Below are positions 1 through 11,992 of a DNA stretch of 64,000 nucleotides, piece after piece. The stretch is from contig NC_084462.1 in assembly GCF_027409185.1 (NCBI RefSeq), positions 185,632,071-185,696,070 on the forward strand, read 5' to 3'. Source of the DNA: Cynocephalus volans (taxonomy: Eukaryota; Chordata; Mammalia; Dermoptera; Cynocephalidae). The number at the start of each line of letters is the position of its first letter. Position 1 is the stretch's first letter. The notes under the pieces are model-generated. The model ran no database searches and was not told where the DNA came from. It was given only the letters and a program-made list of their open reading frames with translations. A program made the position numbers and the translations under genes.

Positions 1-998
1 TCTACTCCTGTGAGCCCCCTCTCTGTCCCAAGAGCAGGTCCATGTCATGGAGGGACAGCCCTTGAAGGCTCCTGAGTGGATTATAAGCCAGGAGCTGCTG
101 ATGGACAATTCGGGGCTGATTCTTCAGTTCTTGTTAACTCATGAATTTTGCTGAGATTTTACCAAAATGGTAAAAGACCTGAAAAAAGACAAAGGAAAAC
201 AAACACACTGAAATGACAAAGCAAGTATCAGACCCAGGATAAGATGTGACATAGGTTTTGGAATTATCAGAGAGGAGATTTAAAATAACTAGGTGTATGT
301 GCAACTCTGTTTCGGTTCATTTCTCAACCTTCAGCTGACAATGCAGAGTCCCAGCTGCCCATGTCGATTTACCCAGGATAATTTATCAGTACGTTCTGCC
401 TAGTGTAGCAAACGCTCCAGCATCTCAGTGCAATAAAGTTTCAAGAACAAATATGTACTGTTTGCTCATTTCTACTCTAATGTGTCCAGGAGGGAAGTTG
501 CGGTGAGAAGAGGTGTCTGATTCATAACGTCACTCAGGAACCCAGACTCCCACTGGTTTGAGACCCAGAACCTACAGCTTGTGGACTGATGCTTAATAGA
601 AGACAGAAGGAGAGGGAATGATGAATTTCAGGTGGACTATTTTTTAACTGTTGTAAATACACTTACCATGAGCTCTTCTCTGTTAACACATTGTAAGTGC
701 ACAATGCGGTATTGTTAACTGTGGGTGCAGTGCTATAGAGCAGATCCCTAGAACTTGTTCATCCTGTGTAACTGAAGCTTTGTATCTGTTAAACTTTAAT
801 ATAATTATCCAGGCTGTGACTGTGTATCTGTGTAGCTTTCCTTTGGCTTAATTAATCATATGGTCCTGACTTACATCAAAAGATCAAAAACGTATGTTGT
901 CTGTCAACTCTGCATGCAAGAGGACAACAGGTGTTTGGGGGAACTGAAGGGTAACACACTAACCATGTATCACTTGAGTTTCTCTCTCTCTCCTGCCC

Positions 999-1000
<2 letters not shown>

Positions 1001-1054
<54 letters not shown>
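1001..1054. repeat. (CA)n microsatellite
   Basis: About 27 uninterrupted AC/CA units. The duplicated copy at 20.28-20.33 kb has a shorter, interrupted CA tract beside a TCTG-rich block. Confidence 0.98.
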
Positions 1055-1058
<4 letters not shown>

Positions 1059-1759
1059 CAGTGGTCTTTTTGGAAAATCTAACTTGAGCGATGCCTCTGA
1101 TTGATGCTGAGCAATTCCTTGTAACATACACAAATGTGAAATGTGAAACTTCACAGCCCTGTTCTGACATATGTCACCGTGTAGAGGAAGAATCTCCCAA
1201 GGTACAGATTCAGCAGGACAGCCCTGTGTGTTGTGGACAGTGAATCGTCGCTGTTCCTTGTATCATAATTTTCCTGCTAGTCTCATATACATGTTGCATA
1301 TTAACTTGCATTAGGAGTGTTTGTGTTTTGTGGATGGATCTATTTTTTCTTTATTTAAAGAAAAAATAATATTCAAATTCATTAAGCAGGACTCTCACAC
1401 CAATGAAAGGATAAAATATATTCAAAAAATGTCTTATATAGAATGTCAGAAAAGGGAGAAAAAATACTAGCAGAGAGAATTTTATTATGCTTTAAATGAT
1501 ACAATATTAAACACAATGACTATACAAATAATAACCATAATGAGCAGTATTGATATGTTTAATGAATCAGTAGGCAAACCTAAACAACAGCAAAAAAATA
1601 AATTACTAAACAGCAATGGCATTGGAGACCAACAGAGAGGTGACTTGAGGTTTTATCTCATGGATTTAGGAATTATAGGGATCAAAATTCTGAGCATCAC
1701 TAGACTTAGATAGGACACAGATTTGTACGTTATTCTCTTCTGAAACACAAATATAGAAG

Positions 1760-1761
<2 letters not shown>

Positions 1762-1826
<65 letters not shown>
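1762..1826. repeat. (GA)n microsatellite
   Basis: About 32 GA units. The matching place in the second duplication copy (about 20.93 kb) has only a short TATA tract, so the array expanded after duplication. Confidence 0.98.
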
Positions 1827-1828
<2 letters not shown>

Positions 1829-1994
1829 AGGAGAGGGAAAGAGAAAACTATCATGGTGAAAAAAGGTAAAATGTTCAAGAATCAGACCTACAAGGCAAGG
1901 AAGAAAGGGGGTCATGGATTGAGAATAACCTTAGAGATCAGAAAGCAACACACCCCATCACGTCAAAATGTGCACGTAACTGTGTTAAATTTCT

Positions 1995-2410
1995 CTGCCA
2001 TGAAAAGGTATGACGTTCCATCATTCACAACAACATGGATGACCTTGGAGAAAATAATGTTGAGTGAAATAAGCCAAGCAAAAGGGAAAAAATGCCACAT
2101 GTTCTCCATCATAAGTGAGAAGTAAGAGAGAACGAAGGAAGGAAAGAAAAGCCACAGGGGTGCATTGGTCTTGCAGAGGGACAGAGCAGACCTCGGGTTG
2201 TGGAATGGGGTGGACAAGACAGAGGGGGAAGGACATAAGGGATTAATTGTGCGGGGGACATGAGGAATAATCACAATTCGTAGTAATAGGCATGCTAATA
2301 GTACTGATCTGGCCACCACATTTTGGGCACAAGTGCCGACGGTAAGCTTTGTACCCTGTGAATATTCATAACCAATAAAATAAAATAGAAAATAAAAAAA
2401 TACTGAATAA
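1995..2410 (+). mobile_element. L1 3'-end insertion in duplication copy 1
   Basis: The sequence from the 'ACAACATGGATGA..' motif to the 'ACATGTTCTCCAT..' motif is the end of L1 ORF2. It is followed by a G-rich 3' UTR and an A-rich tail near 2375-2405. The second duplication copy reads straight through at 21115-21140 without it, so it inserted after the duplication or was lost from copy 2. Target duplications are not clear. Confidence 0.8.
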
Positions 2411-3404
2411 AAGAAGTAAAAGGCAAAATGAGAGCTTTTATTGCAAAAAGTGCATGCTTGCGGCAATATCTGCAGTGCAAGTTTGTATGTATTTGAAGGT
2501 AAGATGTTTGGGAATGCATGACCTGAAATCAGCAATGAAAATATTGTCAGAGAAAAGCTGACATAAAACACCGATGTTATGACGAGGCTTTATTGAAGTT
2601 CAATTATGTCTGAAGATAATGCCCTAAACTGCATGGCTGTGGTACTTGGTAACAAATCAATCACCATGTTACACTTTTTCAGGGTCTTCCCATCAGACTT
2701 TCTAACATGGGATAATTCAATTCAATTTCAAATGTAACAGGGTCATGAGGAAACTAGTAAAAGGTTAAAAATACTCAGTAACACTTTTAATTTCCTCTTT
2801 AATTACAAAAGTGAGATCGACACTGGTTGATTTTTTATTTGTATGTTATGTTGTCAGACCTTGGAAGTTCACATTCCACATTCCTGGTAAATTTAGAACA
2901 TGACTGTATTTAAAGGAAAGGCACAAATGATTGTTTAAAAATGTTTCCACTAATACTGACCCTCAATTGAAAGGATAAACATACCCTGCTGTCCTGTGTC
3001 CAGGTTCATAAGTAGAAAACTCAGCTCATTTGCTTATGTAATTTATTAATTTTTCCCTAAAAGTGTTTTCAGTGCAAAGTTCCTATCTCCATCTTGCTTC
3101 AGGTCTGTTCCCAAATTTTCAGGCTCAGAGATATTTGTATGTGTCCTCTGACCACTGAGGACACCAAGGATGATGGTTTTGACCAGAATACTCAGCCCAT
3201 TCCCTGTCTGTTGTCTGATGCCTGCCCCCCATGGGACTGTCCACCTCAGTGCTCTGCAGCTTCTGAGGCCATCTGGACGTCATCTGACACCAGGTGTGTG
3301 TGTTGTGAGAGGTGTCCTGGGATCAGCAGATACTTTGTCCTTACAGAAAAAGTGTTCTCAAGAAAGCTGCTTGATGGCTACAGACAATTTTAAGTAAATA
3401 TTAG

Positions 3405-3683
3405 ATAAATGTTTCTTTTAATCACAGATAAGTGAGAACATGTGGAATTTCTCTTTCTGTGCCTGACTCATTTCATGAAGATAAAAATAAATAAATAAAT
3501 ACACAATTAAACTGTGGGGAGGAGAAGACACAACAATTACAATTCCTTGTGAAGTTGTTACAACAAGTGAACAGATATGAGGTTGTTGGGAGGGGGCGAG
3601 GCAGGGGGAAGGGAGGTTTTGGTAATGGGCCTTAATAATCAATACATTGTATATTGATAAAATAAAACAAAATTCAAAAAATG
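3405..3683 (+). mobile_element. Short L1 3'-end insertion with 5' inversion in duplication copy 1
   Basis: The left part (about 3420-3480) is L1 3'-end sequence in inverted orientation, with a reverse-strand reading of the 'ATAAGTGAGAACATGTGG' motif. The right part (about 3480-3675) is L1 3' UTR in sense orientation ending in an A-rich tail. This is the twin-priming pattern. AAATGTTTCT occurs just left (about 3407) and just right (about 3681), a likely 10-bp target duplication. Copy 2 (about 23220-23240) has the empty site. Confidence 0.8.
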
Positions 3684-4080
3684 TTTCTATGAATCAGCTC
3701 TACTTGATATAGACAAATTGGTTACTATGTTAAATCAGCACTGGTGGTGAATCTTTTCAAAGAGAGCTAATATTGCTTTGGTCATATGTAACTAGTCAAC
3801 AAGGTAATCCTGGGAATTTCTGAAGGTGGAACATGGCCATGAGACAAAAGGGCTCTGGACATCTGCAGGGGGATTTTCTTCAACTTCCTTCCATTCTTCA
3901 GAGGATTCAGAGGTGTTTTATTTACTACCTGCCTCTTTTCTCTATGTCTTGATATAATCCATTGGCAAAATGTTACAGCTCTTTCAGTTGATAAAAAGCT
4001 GCTTTATTTTGTGTTTCCAACCTGTGATATGAAAAAAATTACATAAAGTGAGCTTGTCAAAATTCTAAACACAAGAGCAC

Positions 4081-5845
4081 ACACATATGAAACTCAGTCA
4101 TGACTAGGAATTTTTTATTGAGGATGTACGTAATTACACATAATTTACATAAATTTATTCAAGGTGAACCATGGCATGAGTCTCTAGTGATTATATAAGA
4201 CAAAAAATGGGCAGCCTCATTGGTGCTTTTTTATTGTTCCCATTAGGGACTTCTGTCCCTGTGGACACATGACACAGTTCTACTCATGGAGGCAGGAGAG
4301 ATGGTCTGCTGGGGCTTTCCTAATTCTTCAGAAGGGCATTTCAGAAGAATGATCCCCTTTCTTGTATAAAACAAAATACCATCGTTATCTGTGTGTGACT
4401 GGAAAGTCATTCATGTCCACACTTGATAAGAGCGAACTGTGTCATGAAGCTAAATTGTGAAGCTTATTAGTGTCTAACATTGAGAAAACTAATTAACTGG
4501 ATACATGAACTGTTGAAATACCTGAGTCTGGATCCATTCTCATATGTTCTTCTTGTTTCACTACCTTGTGATTTGTGTCATTGTTTAGTCAGTTCCAGTC
4601 ACCTCTGTTTACTTTCTGCTGAAACAGAGCACATAATCATCTAGAGATGTTAAGATTAAAAGGAAAATGAATAACTGACTTGAAAAATAACCTGAGTTCG
4701 AGGTCAGGTACCAATTACTTTGTTGTTAGTAATACAGGTAGAAGTTGTGAATAAATGCTTTGTGCTCAAAATAATTTTATCGTATTTATGGCAATTCCGC
4801 ACATTTCTTAGATTTATTAGAGACTCACATTGAGAACCTTGAAATAATTATTTTGGGTTTATTAATTATGCCATTATAACACAACTGGTTATTTTATTAA
4901 CCAGGAATTGCTATTCCAATGTTATCTTTACATTAGACTAAGATCCTCTGCCTTATGTAAAATAACTCCAGATGACAGAAAGTATTTCACTTATTACAGC
5001 TCATAAATTAGCCCAAACAGGAATAAGCACACGTGATTTTGGAGAAGTGCACGTCTGTGAACACTTTGCAAACAAAGGGGATTCTCACATCATCCGGTAA
5101 AAAACATTAAAACAGACAAGCTCAGGAACTTTCAGAGCCGCTCCTATATCCCAATTACTTGGCTGTCTGGATGCTCTCAGGACACACACACAACTCTGGT
5201 CACCTCAGTAGAACTCAGGTCATTTGCACATTCATGAGGTGGAGTATTTTATAGTTCAATAACTAGCTCGGCCTCAGAGGAGGAGACCGATGGCACAGGG
5301 GCCACGCCACAGTGAGAGGCTGCGGGTCCAGGTCCTAATCCACCTTGAGGGCATGCATCTCCTGCCTCACCCCTGAGCTCAGAGCAAGCAGAGCTCCCCT
5401 CTCTGAGGAACAAGACCCCCCAGGACACTCGTCTCACTGTGAACCCACATCTGAGTATTATGGAGACACCTCGATCATTTATGAGCCTGTCAGTGTCGCT
5501 ATTGCTGAGCTGTTGCACTGACCCCATGCTGGCCTCACCAGGCACCAGAGCAGCCTCTGTAACTCAGAGAGAGTGACCATGAGTGTCCAGCAGGACTCAT
5601 GGGTGGCTGTGAGATCTATTGGGCACTTCTGAGTTTGTTTCCCTGCACCTGTCTGGGTGACCTATGATCCCAGGCTGTTCAGTAGAAAGACCCCTGATTC
5701 TCAGAATAACCATGGACTGTGTGATCCAGGGCTGGGTCCCTGATTATATTGACAAGAAGTTGAATGGGGCACTTCATAAACAAATATTTTCCAAAATATT
5801 ACTTGAAAATTCTGTTTTGAATTAATCTGAATCTTATCCCCAACT
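4081..5845. other. AT-rich intergenic sequence
   Basis: No gene is recognised. The left part (about 4100-4200) resembles decayed L1 3'-end sequence. A GC-richer patch at 5250-5545 holds a 98-codon minus-strand ORF without a recognisable domain, which I do not call a gene. Confidence 0.5.
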
Positions 5846-6120
5846 CCTCATAATAAAATGTACACGGTATTTACATAGTTACCATTCATGCACATTGGTC
5901 CTCATAATAAAATGTACACGGTATTTACATAGTTACCATTCATGCACATTGTTCCTCATAATAAAATGTACATGGTATTTACATAGTTACCATTCATGCA
6001 CATTGGTCCTCATAATAAAATGTACACGGTATTTACATAGTTACCATTCATGCACATTGGTCCTCATAATAAAATGTACACGGTATTTACATAGTTACCA
6101 TTCATGCACATTGTTCCTCA
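5846..6120. repeat. Minisatellite: five 54-bp units
   Basis: The motif CCTCATAATAAAATG starts at 5846, 5900, 5954, 6008 and 6062, exactly 54 bases apart, and a sixth start at 6116 breaks off after five bases. Units differ only at single positions (CACGG/CATGG; TTGG/TTGT). Because 54 is a multiple of three, one frame stays open and gives an 81-codon periodic ORF at 5895-6140. That ORF has no other support as a gene. Confidence 0.97.
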
Positions 6121-6524
6121 TATCACTAATCTATTTATGATCAATTCAGGTTCATTCATCTGCCACCATCTCTGAATCACCACTTTCCTGTCAAACACCC
6201 AGGCCAGGTAACATCACTAGACCTGAAATCTGAATGCCCTGTTACTGCGATCAGTGTGTAACCCAAAATTCTGCACCATTTGAATTAATGAAGGCATCCC
6301 TGTACTCCAGAATTTTACTAGTGAGACACCTAGGAGAACTAAAAATTCCTTCTAAATATTGCTCTCCTTGCATTATCGTTTCAGCTGAATGCTCCCGGTA
6401 AAATAAAATATTGTAGGAACATCTGCACTGGTTTAAATATTTGCATTTATGTCAGTATTTTTGAAAGATGACGCTCCAGGCCTTGACAGCCTCTTCCCAG
6501 CCACCTCTGCACATGCTGGAGCCT

Positions 6525-6690
6525 GTGCTGGGCGTGTCCTGAGCACTCCCTGCAGCCCAGTGCTGGCCCTGCAGTGGAGGATCCTGTCTGGGCTCAGGGT
6601 GTGTTATCCTCACAGCGTCTCTATTGCAGTATTAAGGGTCTGTGCCACAGCTTCAGAGTTTTCTTTCAGGGACACCATATGCTTTTGTCA
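6525..6690 (-). pseudogene. Probable relic of an IGHV 3' end with decayed RSS
   Basis: The plus-strand order matches the downstream side of the intact gene at 17.65-17.85 kb: a GAGC(A/G)CTCCCTGCAGCCCAG block, a nonamer-like GGATCCTGT, CTGGGCTCA, a heptamer-like CACAGCG, then TCTCT..GCAGTATTA where the intact gene has TCTCTCACACAGTAATA. Similarity fades after about 6690. No leader, octamer or open V frame is visible. I read it as the last part of an old V segment with its RSS; chance similarity is less likely given the collinear order but not excluded. Confidence 0.55.
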
Positions 6691-6969
6691 GCATTTCTTA
6701 AGATAGTGAATTGGTCTCACTAAACCCAAATGCTCGGTAGAGAAAAAGCAAGTGAACGTTTTATAAAACTACCTGGAAGCCTGTTCCCTGGAGCTGGCAG
6801 ATGCAGTGACATAGTTGACACTCACGGTGAGTCCAGAAATTCTCTGGGGCTTGGGACAGTCTCTTATCTCCTTCAGGGTTATCTTGCAGATGGTCATAGC
6901 AGAAAACACCTGAGTCTACAGAATTATGGGGCTCAGAGCCCACTCCACAGCTAATAATGCACGTAAATG

Positions 6970-6971
<2 letters not shown>

Positions 6972-7016
<45 letters not shown>
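6972..7016. repeat. (CA)n microsatellite
   Basis: About 22 uninterrupted CA units. Confidence 0.98.
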
Positions 7017-7018
<2 letters not shown>

Positions 7019-7289
7019 GCTAGTGTTAATGGTAATGGGCAGGAAATATGTACTTCTTGTCTGTATCTTACATGTAGGTAGTGCCTCTACACTGACCCTG
7101 GGCTTAGGATTGTGACTCACTTTGTCAAACAGAACAAAAGTAAACAGAATGCCAGTGTAGACTTGGGAAGTACACACATTGTGGGATTTCCTGCTCTCCC
7201 ATCACACAGGAACTCTCTAGATGCCCGTGAGATGGGACCAGGGTCTCCCTGAGGAGGGCCAGACATACAAAGCCATGCCCAGTCAGTGC

Positions 7290-8710
7290 AACCACACTGA
7301 GCACCCTGACATGATCAAGTGGGATTCTTCCAAAGGATGCAAGGATGGTTCAATATACTCAATTAATAAACATGATTCATTACTTCAAAAATTTAAAAAA
7401 TATCAAGAACAAGAATCATATGGTCATCTCAAGAGACATAGAATAAGCATTTGATAAAATACGCAATCCCTTCATGATAAAGACTCTTCACAAATTAGGT
7501 ATAGCAGGAAAAAATAAAAATAAATAAAAACTAGTAAAAGCCAAACATGACAAACCTACCAAAAACATCATCCTGAATAGAGAAAAAACAAAAGTTTTTG
7601 TTTGTTTGTTTGTTTGTTTTTCTTTAAGAGCAGGGAGAAGACAAGGATGGCCACTGTCACCTCTCCTATGTAACATAGTATCGGAAGAGCTGGCCAGAGC
7701 ATTCAGAGAGGACTAAGAAGTAAAGGGAAACTCAATTGGCCAAAACAAAGTCGAATTGTTCCCTTTTGCAGATGACATGATCTTATATAAAGAAAAACCT
7801 AAAGAATCTAGTAAAGAACTCTTAGAAGTGACAAGCAAATTCCATAAATTAGTCTGAAACAAAATCAATATATGTAAAATACAGTAGTGTTTTAATACAC
7901 CAAGAACAAACTATCAGAAAAGAGATTGAAAAAGCAATCCCATTTACAATACTCACCCCAAAATAAGATACCTAGAAATATATTTAACCAAGGAAGTGAA
8001 AGATCTCTACAACGAGAACTACAAAACAATGCTGAAAGAAATTAAATAGGACACCAAAAGACGGAACACCATATCATGTACATGGTTTGGAAGTGTTAAT
8101 GTGAAAATGTCCATACCACCCAAAGGTATATACAGTTTCAATGCAATTGCATTCTTCAGAGAAATAGAAAAAACAACAATCCTAACGTTCATATGGAACA
8201 ACAAAAGACATCAAATAGAATCAAAAGGAAAAACAAACAAATGGGATTATATCATACTAAAATCTTCTGCATTGCAATGGGAACATTCAACAGAATGAAA
8301 AGATGACTTACAGATATGGAAAAAATTACAAAATATTCATCCAACAAGGACTAATATCCAGAATATACAAGGAATTCAAACAACTTCACAGTAAAATACA
8401 TATGTACACATATATGTAAAGTACATATGTGCATGCATACTTTAAAAATTGACAAAGGTGCTGAATATGCATTTGTCAAAAAAGACATACAAATGGCCAA
8501 CAGTCATGAAAAAATGCTCAACATCACTAAGCATCAGGGAAATGCAAATGAAAACCACATTGTGACATCACCTCACTCCAGTTAGACTGGCTAAAATCAA
8601 AAAGACACAGAATAACAAACGCTGATGAGGATGCAGACAAATGGGAACACTTCTAGACTTCCCATGGAACTGTTAGTTAGTTCAGCTGTTATGGAAAACA
8701 GAACGGCCAT
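7290..8710 (+). mobile_element. L1 ORF2 fragment, plus strand
   Basis: Decayed L1 ORF2 reverse-transcriptase and C-terminal sequence. Recognisable blocks are 'TGGGATTC(T)TCC..GGATGCAAGGATGGTTCA' near 7320, a 'TTTGCAGATGACATGATC' block near 7767 (the polymerase Asp-Asp region), 'ACCAAGGAAGTGAAAGATCTC' near 7987 and 'CTAATATCCAGAATATACAAGG' near 8350. Many stops are present and there is no 3' tail. A (GTTT)n run at 7594-7620 lies inside. Confidence 0.88.
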
Positions 8711-8739
8711 TTCTCAAACAATGAGAAGTTACAGTGGGG

Positions 8740-10000
8740 TTGTTTGAGATCCTTACATATTCTGGATATAAATCCCTTGCCAGGTGTATATTTTGTAAGT
8801 ACTTTCTCCCATTCTGTAGGTTGTCTTTCTGCTCTGTTGATTGTTTCCGTTGCTGAGCAGAAGTATTTTTATTTTCACATAGTCCCATTTGTTTAATTTT
8901 CTTTTGTGGCTTCGTTCTTTTAATGTACTGGATTACTTTTATTCATTGCGTGTGTTGAACGATCTTTGCATCCAGCATTAAAGTGAACTTGATCTTGCTG
9001 AATAATATTTGCAATAAATTTAATCTTTGTAAATATGTTAAGACTATTTTAGTGGCCTAACATATTATCTATCCTGAATAATTTTTCATGTGGGCTTCAG
9101 AAGAATGTGCGCTCTGCCCCTGATGGATGGAATGTTCTGTTCACTGTTTTTAGGTCCATTTGGCCTTAGATGTAGTTCAAGTCTGATGTTTCTTTATTGA
9201 ACTTCTGATTGAATGATCTGTTTTTGAAAGTAGGGCATTCCAAACCCACTGTGACGATTGCTGTATATTTCTCTCCAGGTCTATTAATATTTATTTACAA
9301 ATTTATGTCTGCATACACTCTCTATGTATGTACTTATATACACATACGTATTTGAGTTGTTAAATGTTCTTGATGAATGAACTGCTTTATTATTATGAAT
9401 AGCTTTTTAATCTCTTTTTACAATTTCAGACTTAAACTCTATTTGGTCTTAAGTAAGTGTAGCTGCCCCTCCTATCTTTCAGATTCTCCTTCCTTACATC
9501 TCCCTTATTCCTTTCACTGTGAACATTTTGCGTGCTATTCTGCTAATCTATGTCTTTGACTGAAGCGTTAATCCATTTACATTCAATGTATATATTGATA
9601 GGTGAGGACTTACTATAGCCTTTTCATTTATTTATTTTTCGGATTTCTCTGATGATCCTGTGATTCTGTCTTTCTCTCCTGCGGTCTTCCTTTCTGACTT
9701 GATGATATGCAGCATCAGTATGCTTTGATTCCTTTCTGCTTCACGTTCGTGTGTCCCCTATAGCTTCTTGCTTTGTGGTTAGCATGAGGTTCATACACAA
9801 CATGCAGTAGTTATCAAAGTTCCTTTGGTTGCAATAACAACTTACTTTTGATTGAGAAGAACTCAGCAATTAACTCCCCTCCGACACATTTTATGTTTTT
9901 GATGTCCCAATAGATATTTTACCTCGTGCATTCCTTAGCACATTATATCTCCATATAATACAGTTTTTTTTTCAGAATGTGTGCTCTTTTGCATGATGGA
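8740..10000 (-). mobile_element. L1 fragment, minus strand (ORF2 5' half)
   Basis: The plus strand reads L1 in reverse complement: 'CATATTCTGGATATAAATCCC' (8757), 'CCCATTTGTTTAATTTTC' (8883), then after a jump the endonuclease-region text around 9110-9620, including 'TGTTAGGTCCATTTGG'-like and 'CATTTACATTCAATGTA'-like blocks. It continues, decayed, to about 10000. It lies opposite to its neighbour at 7290-8710 and partly covers the same L1 portion. Confidence 0.82.
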
Positions 10001-10395
10001 AAAGTTGAGAAATCTTAAGTTGAATCATCATAAGTCAGAGACTGTGCATCTTTCCACATGCTGCTAGACGGCACATTTTCTGTGAGAAATATACAGAAAA
10101 ATTACTATTTATTTAAATCTAATTTAAATTCACATTGCATTAGCATCTCTGAAATAAGAAGTGCACACTTGCCACTGTACTTTTTCATTGTTATATATGA
10201 CATTGTTAAAATTTTAAATGTGTTAGTTAATTTAGTTAACATTGCATAAGACATTCAAGGTCACCGATGCCCTCATCATGAAACTAACATGCAGGTAAGA
10301 GCCACCGTGCACTGAAGAAGAATTTAAAAGGGCTGTTTTTTTGTGTTGAATTTTATGAATTTTTCATATATCTTGTGTACTAAGAGTTATAGCCT

Positions 10396-10468
<73 letters not shown>

Positions 10469-10735
10469 AGAGAGAGACTGGCTATTACAGGGACCCAACC
10501 ATGTGACATTTGTGTTATAAGGCTACACTCTAACCAAATCAGCTCAGTGGCAGCCCCTGTTTTCAGTTATAATACACATTCTCCACCTTTCCCTACATTC
10601 TTACAAAGAATGCACGTTTCATTTGAATTCAGGATACATTAATTTCCTCTAAGAGCACTCACTGTTGTGGATTGCTCTCTCAGCCCTTCTTCATATCTAA
10701 TCCACATCATTGGCAATCATAGGTATTTGACTGCA
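10001..10735. other. Intergenic sequence with a long (GT)n tract
   Basis: No gene is recognised. The stretch contains the (GT)n microsatellite at 10401-10467 and otherwise AT-rich sequence. Confidence 0.6.
10401..10467. repeat. (GT)n microsatellite
   Basis: About 33 GT units followed by a short GA tract. It creates an artificial Cys-Val ORF. Confidence 0.98.
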
Positions 10736-10739
10736 TGTA

Positions 10740-11110
10740 TGTCACCTGCTCATTGGGGACATTGGTTATATACATTTTGGGTGTTCAATTGATACATTTT
10801 GATATACACATACATTGTAAAATGATACACCAATGAGAGTACCAAAGTATCTATCACTTCATACACTTATCACTTGTATGTGTATCTCGAGAACAGTTCA
10901 CATATACCCTCTTAGAAGTTATCAAGTATAAAATACACCATTAGTAACTAATGTCACAAGGGTGTACATCAGATCTCCAGAAGTCATTCATCCTGTTAAA
11001 TAAAAGCTTTGCGACCTTTTCCAGTATCTCTCTATTCCTACAACTCCAATTCTCTGAAAACCACCGTTCTGCCCTGTGAATTTCACTGCATATATGGGGT
11101 CTGCTCATTG
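10740..11110. mobile_element. Old L1 3'-UTR fragment
   Basis: The block 'ATACACATACATTGTAAAATGATAC', 'CACTTCATACACTTATCAC', 'AGTATAAAATACACCATTAGTAACTAATGTCAC' and 'CATCAGATCTCCAGAAGTCATTCATCCTG' follows the order of old mammalian L1 3'-UTR repeats. Orientation is not assigned. Confidence 0.65.
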
Positions 11111-11609
11111 GGGACATTGGTTACATTTAGGGTCACAAGCCTGTCTGGTCCATTACCTAATCACTGCGTGACACTAGCATCTCTTGGTCTTGTCCACCAG
11201 GTGCTGTGAAGCTGGTGGATCCATCTGGACATGCTCTGCCATAAGTTGTGTGACTTGTTATAGGTGGCCTGGCACCACCAGCCACATGTTCCCCTCACAA
11301 GATGCAGGCCTGTCCTGCACTAGCGCCTGAATTGCCTGGTTACGTGTCTGAAAGTCACAAGGGCTCACTTTCATAGGTAAGGAAGGTTCAGCTGACCCGC
11401 CTGTCACCTGTTCAGGCCTCCGTCGATAGATGAACACACCATATGGGCATTAGGGGACTGAGTGGGGTTGAGTTCATCGATGGACAAACCTTTATTCAAA
11501 TCCACAAGGGGCAGAGTTGTGCGTATCTGAGGTAAGGGGATCATGTATGAACAAACGGTGTTTGTCAGAGGTCAAAGAGTGTGAGCTTAGAACACACAGG
11601 CAATGAGCT

Positions 11610-11635
11610 CTTTTTTTTTTTTTTTTTTTTTTTTT
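11610..11635. repeat. Poly-T run
   Basis: 26 T residues, possibly the tail of a minus-strand retroelement, but no element body is recognisable next to it. Confidence 0.9.
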
Positions 11636-11992
11636 ATTTAAATTATTTCCAGTCAAGAATGATGAGAATCTTCTGGAAGATCTGCTTGTCATGAATGAAA
11701 CATGAGTCCTAGAAATTCGGTGAAGGAAAAGACCTTAGTGACTGCTCAAATCTCATTTTCAAAAAACATCATCAGTTTCTCCGTCGTTAACCAAGAGAGG
11801 ATGTGAGGAGTTCAAAACACAAAGAAAAAGGCATGAAGTGTCTCAGGAGACACCTCTGACCTTGGAGAGGACACGAAACCATTGATGTCTTCAGGAAACA
11901 CCTCAGTGTCCTCTGCACCTGCCACTGCCAGGAGGCCCCTGAGATCAGTGTGTCCTGCGCGCCCCCTGGTGGTCCCGTGTGTCCCTGCAGTA

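Larger units (their letters stand above)
1..4080. repeat. Segmental duplication, copy 1 (pairs with 19.15-23.63 kb)
   Basis: This stretch is collinear, in the same orientation, with 19150-23630. Anchors: 50-190 with 19205-19345, 860-970 with 20010-20120, 1080-1260 with 20350-20530, 1853-1985 with 20985-21115, 2420-3400 with 21135-22115, 3690-4080 with 23190-23625. Both carry an old L1 3'-region fragment (620-800 and 19790-19970) and a CA-rich tract. Differences are later insertions and microsatellite changes. Copy 2 lies just upstream of the intact V gene at 17.8 kb, so copy 1 is probably the upstream flank of a related V gene just left of base 1. Confidence 0.9.

Noticed and set aside
860-1170. 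ORFs over the CA repeat on both strands
   Set aside because: Poly-(Thr-His) and poly-(Cys-Val) translations come from the dinucleotide repeat; there is no other support.
5249-5545. 98-codon minus-strand ORF and a CACTGTG heptamer at about 5433
   Set aside because: No nonamer at 12 or 23 bases, no V framework motifs, and no known domain.
7290-10000. Single twin-primed L1 for the plus/minus pair
   Set aside because: The order and lack of a 3' tail do not fit 5' inversion; two insertions or a rearrangement are more likely.
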